A stretch of DNA of 64,000 nucleotides from Temnothorax longispinosus. Its lineage: Eukaryota > Arthropoda > Insecta > Hymenoptera > Formicidae. Shown here piece after piece: positions 50,677-63,500 of this stretch. Location of the stretch: the NCBI RefSeq assembly GCF_030848805.1, contig NC_092361.1:806001-870000 (forward strand). Reading direction: 5' to 3'. A program made the translations under genes and the position numbers. Position 1 is the stretch's first letter. Each line of letters begins with the position of its first letter. The notes beneath the pieces were generated by a model. The model was not told the DNA's origin. It saw nothing but the letters and a program-made list of their open reading frames with translations, and ran no database searches.

Positions 50677-53600
50677 CACACTTGTTATTTGAAATGACAA
50701 GAAATGATTTAATCTAATAATCCTTTTTAAACTTTCCGATTATTTAACTTGGTTTCTGCATATTTTTCCACAAACTCGAATATAATTGAAAATCAATTAT
50801 AAGTAAACGGACGTTGTGTCAACGTGTCTAAATGCCACGAAGATATAAACGTGCGCGGAGAACGGAACTTAATTGCTAGGCAAACGTAGAAGAGGATACG
50901 CGGAAGGCGATGGTTATTGTTTCAGAAAACGATTAAACGCGGAGAACGACAGACGTGGAAGCGGAATCGGAAGAACGACAGCAAACATTGCATATGCAGT
51001 AACAATGTTAATTTAATCACACGTTTGTCATTTTTATTATAATTAGAGAACGATCGAAGCTGCGGTCGTACTTCGATTTCGATTCTATTTCGATTTTAAT
51101 ATCAAATCTCGTTTCAATTATATCTAACTTAAGACACGAAAAAGCGCGATAATCATCTAACATTTCCATATGAGAAAAAGGCGAATGAAATGAAACTAAT
51201 TGTTCAGTAGTATAGCCAATTTCTTCTACCTTTTGTTTTCCGATTGTTAAATTACTATTGTTACATATCATGTTTCTAAATAATTAATTAAAATTTTTCA
51301 AAATTTAAACATTTATAATAAAATATTAGAAATTATGGATTAGACAGCCTCTAGGCGCTCATAGAAAGATATTTACTTCTGATATACGATATTTTCGATA
51401 TTACATTTATCTAAATGGAAGATGCAATCGCTGCAATTATTACTGGAGTACGAAACGCTGCAAGTCAGCCGTGCTGAATTATAGGTTTCGCTCGCGGATA
51501 AACGCGATGGTGCGCATACTGTATCGCGTTTAATAATCTCAATTAAAATCTATAATTACTTTCCGATTTGACTGATTCGCCGCGGGCCCGTGCTCATCGA
51601 GTTTACCGTCCCATCAGGCATCCGGCGGATCATTATCAACCACAGCTGGCCGGATCTCATCTCGATTCACCGATTTATGAAGCGATAACTTGAAGCTATT
51701 CCGATCACCAGATGAGGTATCTTCGTATTATCGAACGAGGCGGCTTCGCCTCACTTTCGCGAAGACGATTTAATTTCTCTCCATTATGGGAAACTCTCTC
51801 TCTTCCGTTTAAACCCGCCGGGGAAAAGAATGTACCGGAGAGAAGAATGAAAACTCTCTCGTTCTTGTCCCGGTGACCTTTGATATAATAAATTGCCCTC
51901 ATTACGGGACTATTGGTCAAAGCTGTTCTAGTTGGGGAAAAGAGAGTCGAGAGACAGAAGGAAAGGGGAAAGAAAATGAAAGAAAACAATGAGACGAAAC
52001 AACGAAAAAAAGAGAAAATGAAAGACTTGCGATCGTCAGCGAAAAAAAAGTGACGCGTTTCTCAACGAATTAAAGCGAAATGGTCAAAGCCGACCAACTG
52101 CGCATGTTTTCTCTCGTAAAGCAAGTACTCCCCGTGGCAAATTGCTCAATTAAGTGACCTAATTATGGAACCGTTTGCTAGAAGACAAACGGTGTCGTTG
52201 ACACAGGCAGTCACCGAAAGTTAATTTTACCCTTAATTATTGCTGATGATTACTTGTTTTTGAGACGAATTGATCATGAACAAATCTCGATACGAATGGC
52301 AACGCCAAGCGATATGATCTGACTTTTTTTTTTACGTTTCAACAGTGGTAGACGCCCTTCAGTATCATCGACTTCGAGCGGAGAGGCGGCTTGATCCGCG
52401 GATAGACGGATGCAATTAAAACACGCGAAGTAATTGAAACGTAGAGTCGAAAGTTCTCTTAATAGTCGCTATCAGCACGTAACGGTTGTTTTAATGAGTA
52501 CCGCCAGGAATATGGTTTCCGCCTCGACCACCCCACGAGCGCATTCTAATTATCTTTTGCCTTCCGCGAACTCTTTCTGCTTTTAACGACATATCCACCC
52601 TTCTTTCGGAACCTATCTTTAGCCATCGTTTCGTTTTCCGTAAGCGTGCCGAGACACGCGTTTTGCGTCTTCGTCGCCGCCTGATGCGTCTCCGGGTTCA
52701 AATAACTATACGCACGAGGGGGGGGAGGCAATTCCTGGAGGTAACGGTAATTGGCGCGAACTTAATTACCTCGTAGCCTCACTTGTGGCGCTATAGACAT
52801 TTATTTTCTCACTTCTTAAAGAGGTATTTTTATCAGCTATTTGTGAAATAGTCCGACAACTCCGACATCATTATACCACGATGGTTTTCGCACCGCGGGC
52901 GGTAATACGGAAACGCAATTGCGAATCGCGTTCTCATTCGCGGAGCGATTAAATTGCTTTATTAGACTCGGTGGTAATCTCGATGTTATGCCGCATGGAC
53001 GTACGGTAATCATCGTGTCGAAACGATCCGGCGAAACAGTTCGAGACTTTAAATCCCGAACAGACTCGGCAATTACGCTATCGGTCTAGACGACGGGGCA
53101 CGTGACGTCTAATTATCGCGCGAGATATGTAATTATCGCGTAATCATACCGAGGCGCGTCTGTATATAATACGAATCGATCGCAGTTTGTTACGCTCTCG
53201 CGTTAAGCGTGTCCGATAATGGGATTATTTTAAAACGTCGCACGCCCCATTGCGGAATATTTAATTTGTCCCTTATTTTATGGCACCTGTTACTGTGCGC
53301 ATTAAGCGCGCACATTTCTCGACTCGTTCTCTCGCCGTCAGTATCGTTGAACTTGCTACTTGGATTAATATTTTCTCGTTTAAAAAAACCTAGCGATATT
53401 CCAAGATTAAATAATCGACTCGATGAATTAAATAGATCGAAGTTATCGGAAAAGAATTCAAGATTTCTTAAAAGAATTAACTTATTCTTACTAAATCAAT
53501 CATATGGTTTCTTTTTTTCTTTATCTATATCTTATATTCTATGTTTACAGCGTTTTAGATTATTCATAAAATCTGTACATAACTTTCTAAAGATTTTTCC

Positions 53601-53812
53601 TCTCAACGAACGAGAAAGTATCAACTATATAGGCACTGTCGGTTCTTTTAAAGCAGCAGTTCCATCTCTCGCGACGTGACGTTTGCGAGCAAAGCGGATC
53701 AAATAAGACACGGTGGAAACTTCGAATTCCGGTATAACACAGCCAGTATAAAACTCAAATTCCTCGGTCAACTTTGGTCGACGGGCGACGTCTCATATAT
53801 AGTCCGGAAACA

Positions 53813-53833
53813 GCCGCCGCCGCCGCCGCCGCC
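53813..53833 (+). repeat. (GCC)7 trinucleotide repeat
   Basis: Seven GCC/CCG units, readable as poly-Pro or poly-Ala in two overlapping frames (53676-53894 and 53774-54049). Neither frame is otherwise supported. Confidence 0.95.
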
Positions 53834-55107
53834 CGAAACTTTCCCGCTACATCCACTGATTTGGAAGTTCGTGACTGTCAGTCTGTCAGGGTAACATCTG
53901 TACGTCGAAGTGACTCAGCAATTTACGTAAACGATAATAAAGATCAATTCGATGTACGAGCTCATGATTCCGCTTGCCTTCCTTCGAAAATCATGCTTTT
54001 CGCCAAACTCTCGTCTCTATCGGGGCGAGTCTACAGTGCTGCAGAATAGACATTAATATAACAGGCACTAACTGTATAATAGGCGCGAACGTTAGTTTCA
54101 CCTTAGGCACAAAGCCTTCACGCGTAAATTAATTGCGCTCCGAGTACCTTCTCGGTTCTGTATTGATCTTTGCCGGGACGCCCGCGCCGCGCCGGTACAT
54201 CTACGTTAATTCTCTCGATATTAACGCTCGACTCCAATACCGCCATATGTAATAGAAATAATCAAGGGCCTTTCATCCACTCGTCTCCTCAATTACAATG
54301 GACAATACTGCGCTGCAACTTGCAAGTTAAACACCAGGCCGCCTATCTGCAGCGGCAGCTGTGCAAACCTTGATATTCCTTATTACCCGCGATGAAGACG
54401 AAGATCGGTCAAAGAGGCGGGCGTATAGGGCGTTGACATGGCCGATCCGGCTTCGGAAAGTAGGACAGGCGTCATTGTCAGATGTGTCGCGGCTCCTGAT
54501 CAGAGGTTTACGACTTAGACCAGAATACGGGCCTGATGATAATGGACGCCCGCTATATAATCCGGGATAATCTGCGACTTAATGGCTATTTGACTATCCA
54601 TGGCGAATTGTAGAAATCGCTATACTTACTCGCTGCTGGCTGCGTAATTTATTTACGCTCGGGGGAGAGAGGGGGGAGAAGAGAAGGGGAGAATTGATCA
54701 AGAACTTCTCAAATTGTTCATACTAGATTGCTCGGCTGAATTCTGCCGAGTTGCGTGGGCTGCGAATCGGCCGTCGATGCCTTCAGATAGTTTACACTTT
54801 ATCGGATTCCATCAGCGGCACGTGAATTACCTGCTGGATACCGTCGAAAAGCGCTATTGTGAAAAGCGCGACCTCTCATTAAAGTTTGCTCAAATTAAGT
54901 TCGAGCTTTCAGACACCGGCTATCAGATTATAGCACACGAATTCACTCTTATTTATAATTACTAATACGCTTGGAATGCAAAAGCTAACAAATTATGTAG
55001 CGGGTTAATTATAATAAAAAAGTATTGTAGTTGAAATACAATTTATTAATTACATTTTATTTGCTACGTTTCAGAATTTCTCAAAAATGCAGATAAATTC
55101 GTGAATT

Positions 55108-55111
<4 letters not shown>

Positions 55112-55153
<42 letters not shown>
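55112..55153. repeat. (AT)n microsatellite
   Basis: About 20 TA units immediately upstream of the 55.2 kb MITE-like element. Confidence 0.98.
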
Positions 55154-55156
<3 letters not shown>

Positions 55157-55179
55157 CGCGTTACATATTACATATAGGA

Positions 55180-55319
55180 CGGTATTCATAGTCGGTTCTT
55201 ATATTTAAGACCGTCTTAAGTTTGATCTTAAAATGTTATGTTACCAACCACAGAGCTGTATTAGCATTTTAAGACATTACTTAAAACAGTCTTGAAATAA
55301 GATCCGACTATGAATACCG
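55180..55319. mobile_element. MITE-like 140-base inverted-repeat element
   Basis: The ends CGGTATTCATAGTCGG (55180-55195) and its complement (55304-55319) match perfectly over 16 bases. Complementarity continues inward with scattered mismatches to about 60 bases per arm, both arms sharing CTTAAG/TCTTAAAATG-type segments. The spacer is short. No convincing target-site duplication is seen, so the superfamily is undetermined. It lies 26 bases after an (AT)n tract, a common landing place for small elements. Confidence 0.65.
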
Positions 55320-57009
55320 GCGATAACTACATTTCTCGTGTTAAATTATTTCTGTGTTGTGAGATGAATTTTTAAAACAATTTTAAACGAAGTTTGAGAT
55401 TTGCATTGTTGCCAAGTCTCTATTATAGGGAGGATTGATTTTCGTATTTATATATTTGTCTTATGTTAAAATTGTGAGGCATTTTCCTTTAAATATATCT
55501 CCACCGAAGTCGGTAAGATATTAATACGGAAGAAATGCAAATGCTCTTCGAAAATGCTGACATTTTTACCCCGTTTGACTAAATAAGTTCGAGAAACGGA
55601 CGGCGGTTATATTCGAATCGAGGAGCACGAAGGCGCGCGATAAAGAGATTAAAATGTTCATCGAAGTAGCGAGAGGAGAAGGCGAAGGAGCATGAGATAT
55701 GGGGCCTGGGAGGGCGCCGCCGTCCACCCGCATAATCAAGTTATCTTGGCGACGCATCGCACATTAATCACAACTATCAATGACAGCCTCGTCCCTTTCC
55801 CCCGCGAGAAGCGAATCCTCCTCTATCCCGCTTCTTCCTTTCGGCTGGCCGACAGCTCGGTCGGGACACGTCCTACGTTCCGCCAATCCACCGTCATCGG
55901 AATTAATGATTCTGCGAGAGAAGTCTCGTTGCTTGTCTCCGGCCGTCCGGCGAGCAAAAAGTCCCGTTTCAGCCCGGAGGGATTTCAGGACATAACGGAA
56001 ACGGTGACTACGATGCCTTCAAATTACCAAGTAGACAGGTTGATAAACCGCGCAGCGATTGTTTGTCACTTAGCCAATGCGAACTGAGTGAATCGCGAAC
56101 GTATATCTGCGGGGCCTATTCTGTAACTCTTGACGACAGTTTCGTTATCGTTATATTGTCGTTACACAGCTTTTTTTAAATTATATATATAGTACTAAAT
56201 TTAGTTAATATTAAATTGTTATAATATCTGCGCAACGCATAGGCCCACTAAAAATATTAAGTTGTTCAACTATCTTATGATCAAATGATGCTGAATCGTT
56301 AAAAGTCGGAACCTCGCGTCCTCCAAGTCAATTGTCTAATAAGTCATTAGTTCCGTCACGCATATCTATCTTCGGTTGCTTCGTGTGCCAATTCTTTGTT
56401 CGCGGAACGCTAAATTGTATAAAGTCTATTTCAAAAGTTAACCTCTAATTATGAACATATTGTGCGTTTTATGCGAACTCTAAACTTGATGAATCCGTCT
56501 GCCGCTCTCATTATCCATTTCTGCGCCTGACGCAAGCTCGCGAACATCCACATTATCATCGCAAACATATGTATATTTTTTAAACAGGGCAATTTATCAC
56601 GTCCATTAGTTGCTGGTGAAATTAATTTTATTCCTTGCTCACTAAAACCGAATTTATTCGCATTTTCGCTTTATGCTTCTCCATTGTTCCAAGTTTATCA
56701 ATCGACTTAACTAATTAATGAACAAATAAGCGGGGTATTCAGGAGGCGAGCACGTTGATTGCACTCTGACTGAATTTGACTGGCGTGTGAAACGTGAATG
56801 CGGTGGCAGCGTTGAGGTGGCAACTTTGCAACGTGTGCGATGATTTTTTCTTTTTTTTACATCGATCTGCTCTGGACACGCGTTCACTGCAGTTCTTTGG
56901 CGTTTTGAGCAAACAGTATATCTTTCTCTCTCTTTTTTTTTTAAATAAAAGAGAAAAAGGATGACGTCGGTCGAGCGAACAATTAGCATTCTTGTGTTTT
57001 CCCATCGAT

Positions 57010-57095
57010 GCTCATCTCCCTCGTTTCTCTTCTCTCTCTCGTCTCTCTTTTTCTCGTCCTCGTTTACTTCGTGTTCTCTCGTCGAGCAGGTAAAC
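57010..57095 (+). other. Candidate recursive splice site (ratchet point) 3
   Basis: An unusually long C/T-rich tract of about 75 bases (57010-57083) leads to GAGCAG, with CAG at 57087-57089, then GTAAAC at 57090-57095. The donor half is weaker than in the other two sites and an extra AG lies at 57085-57086, so confidence is lower. Position, strand and order fit a third step of the same giant intron, 9.1 kb beyond the second site. The tract is not a plain microsatellite: its CT runs are broken by CG and TTT, more like a long polypyrimidine tract. Confidence 0.45.
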
Positions 57096-57451
57096 GTGTA
57101 CGCGATGAATTACTCAGCGAAGTCTCTCGCGAGCCGCAGCTGCTGATTCCCTGACGAGATGCACCATCAATCATATCAACGCTTCATTCTTTTGTTTAGT
57201 AGCTTAGCTCTCGAGTACCTCGCGATGGAACAAATTCCGGGGAGTTGAAGTATTTTGTAACACGAATACCGCCGTAACCCGTGCGCTGTTTTACGCCCCG
57301 CGAGTTATGCTTTATGTAATATTTCTAATTTCAGCGCAATAATTCGTTCGCAAATCCTCGCGGTGGTAGCAAGATGTGATTTGTCGGTGTCGTAACAAGT
57401 GTCCATATAAATAACGATAACATAAATAAAGCAGCGTAAGTTAAAACATAG

Positions 57452-57499
57452 ATTAATATTATTAATATTATTAATATTATTAAATAATATTGAATAATA
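57452..57499. repeat. (TTAATA)/(ATT)-rich low-complexity tract
   Basis: Repeated ATTATTAAT units directly abutting the left arm of the 57.5 kb hairpin; part of the hairpin turn has the same composition. Confidence 0.85.
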
Positions 57500-57595
57500 T
57501 TGAAGTAACTACATTATCTCTCTTTATGTATAATTTTAATGATATTAATATTATTAAAATTATGCATAAAGAGAGACAATATATAGTTACTTCAA
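57500..57595. mobile_element. 96-base hairpin, MITE relic or precursor-like fold
   Basis: The left arm begins TTGAAGTAACTA and the right arm ends with the complement TAGTTACTTCAA. Both arms carry CTCTCTTTATG and ATAATTTTAAT blocks, so nearly the whole 96 bases fold back with a two-base bulge and few mismatches. The turn falls in GATATTAATATT near 57541-57552. The size suits a small MITE or a miRNA-type precursor, but the low-complexity core weakens the latter. It lies 410 bases after ratchet point 3 and abuts an ATT-rich repeat. Confidence 0.55.
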
Positions 57596-57599
57596 GTGG

Positions 57600-60500
57600 C
57601 GGAATTTACACCAGTAAATGACATCAAAGATCAAATTTGGTTGAATTGTAATTTTAATTACAAATGAATAACGAATAAATATTAAATTTAATTTCAAGTT
57701 ACATTGCTGCAATTTGTAAAATAGAAGAGAAAAGCAAGATACTTATACATCACTTCAAAACTGTGTAAACTATAAACTGTGTAAAAAATTCTATTGATAT
57801 AATGAGACAGAGAGATAAAACCTTATTACCTTTATGTAATTCTAAAGTTACCGCAATTCAAATAAATATTATGCTACTACTGTACACAATCGAGATTACT
57901 CCGTGTGCCACAGCCGATAAAAGTTCGTGGACTTTCCGTGAATTGTATTTTTCCATTAATGTCTATCGGTAGCCGATAATCGATGTCGCAGTTTCAGAAG
58001 TGGCGCGGGAAGGAAGAAAGAGAGAGAGTGTCACAAGCTCTTCTCCATCGATTTCGCGAGCTCAGTGAAGCGCTTAAATACCGCGGGACGTTTTCGCCCT
58101 TCGAAACTTCGAATTTTGTCTCGCCAGGATAAAATTCAGTCGCGACCGACCGGATGGCCGGTCCAATTCGCCGGATAATCCCTTAGAATGGCACGCTATG
58201 TTCTAGAACCATGATTCTTCGACTTTCGAAGCGACATCGCTACTCTCAACCGCGCTTATCGAAAGCTTATCTCCGCTCCTTCCTGTAAATTGTTTTGCGC
58301 TGACGTCTTTAAGTTATATATCCGTATCAGATACAGATATCGATGGGATATAAATATGAAAAATCATGTGTTTAAAGACATTGTCAATTAATTTGTTGCT
58401 AATCACTCTAATAATAATCTAAAATATAACTATAATTAAATTGGCAAAATAATATATCATATTGAAAAAATATGTGACCAATATCTTTGCATTTTTGTCG
58501 AGAAAAAGATTGTTCCCACGCAAACACTATACGCACGTAGGGAACTCATAATTGAAGAGGTAGAAATTCGCATAAGGGTACAAGGAAAAATATCGAGGGA
58601 CCGAAATATTTTATAAAATAACATCTCAACCGCTTTCTGAATTCAAGAAGATATTTATACGTGTTCAGCGGTTTTTAAGCAACAGAGGTGAAATTTATTG
58701 CAGGCCCATACCGTCCCTTCGCGACTCCTAAGTCCTAAGCAACATTTTCGCAAACCCGATGTTAAGTCCAGGACGAGAATCGATTCTTACGCCCGGCACA
58801 CGCGGTGAAGAAGGTGTCCGCGAGGCTTTACGCGCCCTGTGCAATTTCCTCGGAGGAATTCATTGGCCGTTCTTACGGAAGTCCACCTGAGACCGTGCGT
58901 TTATGCAGGCTTGACTCTTAAATGCAGCCATAAACTAGACCCCGTTTCGCAACGAAAAGCTGAAAGAATCTGTCCGTGCATATGTCTCCCGTGTACATTA
59001 TTATCGTTCTTGCCAAGACAGTGAGAATAAAACGAAAAAATCGAGCGAGTTTTCTTCTTGCCTGCTGCGACATCGCCAACAAATCATTTTTCTTGTTACC
59101 CGACTCAAGCGCTAGAAATCGCATCTATTTTAATGCTGCGTTCAGCTTCGCGAAAAATTGTAAATAATACATTACCGTAAATATTATATTTAATGCTTAA
59201 TTATTCAATTTTATTATTATCAGTCCAATATCATATTTATTTTATATACTTGAAAAAAAACATCTTAAAAAAATATTTGTATACAGGGTCAATTACTTTA
59301 ATAGATAAAAACTTTGAATTGTTATTCTTTTGACAATTCTCTCACGTATACCTAGCCATGAAAACTAATGCACGCTTATTTAAATAATGCGTTGGTTTTT
59401 ATTCAGTAACGATTTTTATTCCGGACACAACAGCTGCATAGGAAACAATAAATACAAGGGCACGGATATTCGGATGTGAATATTAATTTTTATAGCTACG
59501 GATATAATTTCGCACAACACCAAATTCGCAACACCGTGATTGGACGCGACGATACCGCGCGCGCGGATTTTGGTACAAATTGGCGGGCCCCTCGTCCCGG
59601 CTGAATCGCGTATTGTGTTTCGATAATGCCGCCTGCGCGTCATATTTGATTCCGTTTTGCGGTCGGCACGGTGGTCGGCAGGCGCTGGACCGTAAGGCGG
59701 GGGTGGTGAGCAAATTTATTGCGCATCGGTACATACGCGCGTACACGCGTCTGCCACGTGCATACATTTTTCATTCCGCGCCATTTGCGTTCGGCCGAAT
59801 TTTGTGGCAATTGTAAATTTTTGCATGCAATCCCGCCGTGAAAGAAAATGCAGCTCGGACAACCGGCGATCTCGGCTGGTGCTGCACTTAATCATTTATG
59901 CACGGTGATAAATTCCATTTAATAAAGGCACCAGATTTCTTATAATATATAGAAATAATGCAATACTTCGTTGAATTAAAATATTTTTAGAATTACACAA
60001 ATATAATCACCTGCGAAGTTATTCCTGCCATGTTTCTTATCCATCAAGTTCAAGATATGTCGCAAACTGGAATGAATTTACAATCATTTATCTATAGTTA
60101 TGTATTTGTAATTTTTAAACATTTTTTTATCCATTACAAAACTATTCCGCATTGAAAGACGCCATTAGTCTATCAATTTGTAATATCTAAGAAAATAAGT
60201 TTTTAGTAGATTAATTACAACGAGCATCACCTTTTTATGATCACATTGAGGTTATAAAAGTTTCCTATGCCCAAAGGGTTTTCTTTTCGGAAGGATCGAA
60301 AGTTAAAGACAATAGCTCGGACAATAGTATGTTGAAAGAGCCTTGTGAGATTCATGACTTATACTTATCAGCTCAATTACGATACTAGTCATGCTTTGAC
60401 TTGAGATTTCTTTTCTTAGATATTAGAAACCGATTCCTGAAGTTTCAATTTATATAATATATACATTACATACATATGTACGTATACACGTATATGATTA

Positions 60501-63500
60501 ATTGTATAACGCAATAATTACGCGATGCGAGTGATCCACTTATCAATCGGGGAAAATTTTTCCCGAACGTCCAGCGTACATGCATGTATAAAGTAAAAAG
60601 TTTGGCGCAGTCCTTTGATCGAACTGATTTCTTCGCTGCGGGAAGCAGAATTTCGACATTGGCCGAGCATTGGCCGAACTTTCTGTCCGAAAGGAGTGTC
60701 GTGCCAGAAAATAAGTGGACCGTTTCTACGAGAGAATTCTGATGAACCTGGTACGCCCTTTGATGTGTACGTGGCATACCATAGCGAGAGTATCGAGCAG
60801 TATCCTGATACTGTTCAATGAATCTCGCCTAACTTGTCGGATCAAAGAACCGGGAGCCGAGTTACTTGTTTAGGTCAAAAGAGAAACGGGTCAGGAGTCG
60901 CACATACTTCGTTGACTTTATAAGCATCAGGATGAGACCGAGTTTGAGAAATTCCCTTGAGAATAGTAAACTATAGAACATATATTGTCTACTTCAACTT
61001 GCAATTAAACGAAATTTTGACGATGTAACTATCGGCATTAAATTTTAAATCAAGATATTTGCACATTTATTGCGTCTGCGATTTTGTAAAGTTTAACGGT
61101 AAAACTAAATAACTAATTAAAATTTAAAATTAAATAAATTACAAAATATACTTGTGTATGTCTTAATATAAACGCGTGTGCGCCGCAGGGGAATTTGCAA
61201 CAATTTTTATGTTATATAAGACGAAATTAGCATTATTAATTATTTTGCTTTTTTTTTTGTGAAATATTGTATATTTGCGAATGCGTCCTGGAGATTCATA
61301 CAAAATTTAGAAAACCCTGCGAAATCTGCGAAGAGCGTCTCGCCATGCAGTTACTTGCCCGCATACAGGCATGTCTTGCACGTGTCATATTATAGGTGGC
61401 TTTGTATTATACGCGAACGTCGTATAAATACACGGCCAACTTTGCGAGTTTGCGTACACACACGGGCACAAACACCGTATATATAGCTTCATGTCTGAAG
61501 CAAGTTGCCAGCAACGTCTGGGAAGCGGGAGCCACGGGAAATAATGGAGGAAAGTGATTTCCGGAAAGTTAAAAGCCACGGATCAAGGATACCTTTTGCC
61601 CCTTCTCTTTGCGCGAAGTCTCTCTCTCTCTCTCTCTCTTTCTCTCCCTCATTCCACTTTTCCGATCTTCCGTGTTGCGCGCTGAGTAAAGGAAAAATGG
61701 ATAGGAGAAGCGCGCGCGAAGAAATCGCATTTCGCGTAGCATGATCCTTCTCGAAGCCCTTTTTACGATGAAACGAAGAATGGCGTCAATATACTTTTAT
61801 GCTAAGATCCATTCTATTCTTTTTGCCACATGTAACATTTCTTCGTTGAGACGATTTCCATCGACGACTTCCACTCCTAATCCTAGAGTGTATTTTGCAT
61901 TACTCAGTTTTCGCTACATAATATATAAAAGAATAAACCATCAATAACACAAGATTACAAACCAATCCTTATTTATAAAGCGGCATTGATAACATTGCGT
62001 TGAGGCAATTCCGTCTTTCCGATTATATTAAATCCTTGGTATAAAATACAAAAATTCAACGAACAAAATATGATTGCTATTCTGCTGCTATCGTATGCGT
62101 TACGTGTTTATTTTCCTAAAAGCGCAACTGCAAGCGAAATTATTTTGATATAGCTGAAATTCTTTTTTTCTAGTTCAAAGGATAATCTCATTGACTGCAT
62201 TCGCAACGGTTCACGTTTCAACGATGCGTGTGCGAATTATCGCGGATATGTCAATTGCTTATGATTGGCGGGACATTCGTTATAGTAGAAAAAAAGTGGC
62301 GTTGCAAATTCGTTGGTGAAAACGTTAATGAACGTTTGCGAGAGCATCGACAGCCTGCGATTGCTATCACGTATAGCCTACAACTATATAAAATTGCTAT
62401 CATATTTTTGCGTACGCTCGTCGGCGCATACGCGTTGGAAATATAAAATATATATTATAAAAACGAAATAAGTTTATATGAAAATGCAAACGATAACGTC
62501 GCATACGTAAAAATGCGCCGGCGAAATTATCCAATTAAAACAAATTTATCAAAGGGGAATCGTACAATTGAAAGAGAGAAGTTTAATTAATAAACATTCT
62601 TTTTTAACATTACGATATCATAATATTGTCAAAAGAAATTAATTATAACTATTTTAAATATGCGGAAATGATACGCGCGCGAAGATATCGAATAACAACA
62701 TTGTGCGTGAATATTTGAACGATGATGTTACACGACGCAGTCCGATATGAAGTTATAAATCTGATAATGTTGCGATAACTTTTGAAAATCATCCGTTCTA
62801 CCTAGCATCTAAGTCGCAACGAGATTGCTGTAAGATAATTAACTTGGGACTGCGGTGAAGAAAGTTTTCAGAGCTTGCCAACGTTCGAGAAACTAATCAA
62901 CAGGCAAGGAAATTTCGAAGGCATTAAAACTAAAACTCATGGATTACACACCAGACGGTCATAAATGTTTTGCTTTCTTCCTTCGGTAAAAATTAATCTC
63001 GTTGGGGCAATTTCATATTGTAAATTACTACATTCTCTTAACACTGCAGGGAGTGCGCCAAATGACGTCGAATGCGTTGACTAACGCAATATTAATAATA
63101 ACGTAATATTTTCTGAAATCTCGCGCAAGGGGAAAATTGCCTCGAGCTAATTTTGCGCGCGAATGCCGTAAGGTGCACGACAGCAATTTTCCGCGGCGTA
63201 TACCTACTTACTTTGTCAGAACTCGAAACAACTGGCCGTCGCGCTGCGACCAAACGGAAAAAGCAAGACGGTCCCCTTTTTTTTAAACATGCAATCTCAG
63301 CGTATCAGTCGCGCGACTCTGCCTTTGCTGCTCGGCAGGAGCTTTATGGAAATTTTAATGGAGATCCTGGAGTGTGTATATAGGTGAGACATTCAGAGCG
63401 TCTACTCGATTCTGAATTAGTCACTCAATTTTCAAATTACCGTCGTGCCTTGTACGTTCCGGCGCTCGTAGCATTGTATGCCATTATGCGACCGTTAATG

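Larger units (their letters stand above)
49456..55111. other. Mixed AT- and moderately GC-rich DNA, no genes seen
   Basis: The longest frame is 53209-53679 (+, 156 codons), Leu/Ser-rich with two hydrophobic patches and a T-rich second half; I recognise nothing in it. TATATAAT at 53163-53170 has no properly spaced initiator. 51560-52760 and 53700-54570 are CpG-containing. A G-rich AGAGAGGGGGGAGA-type purine run lies at 54661-54692. Confidence 0.5.

Noticed and set aside
53209..53679. 156-codon + frame with hydrophobic patches
   Set aside because: Leu/Phe/Ser content follows from T-rich DNA; no signal peptide with a clear cleavage pattern, no homology, no promoter at proper spacing.
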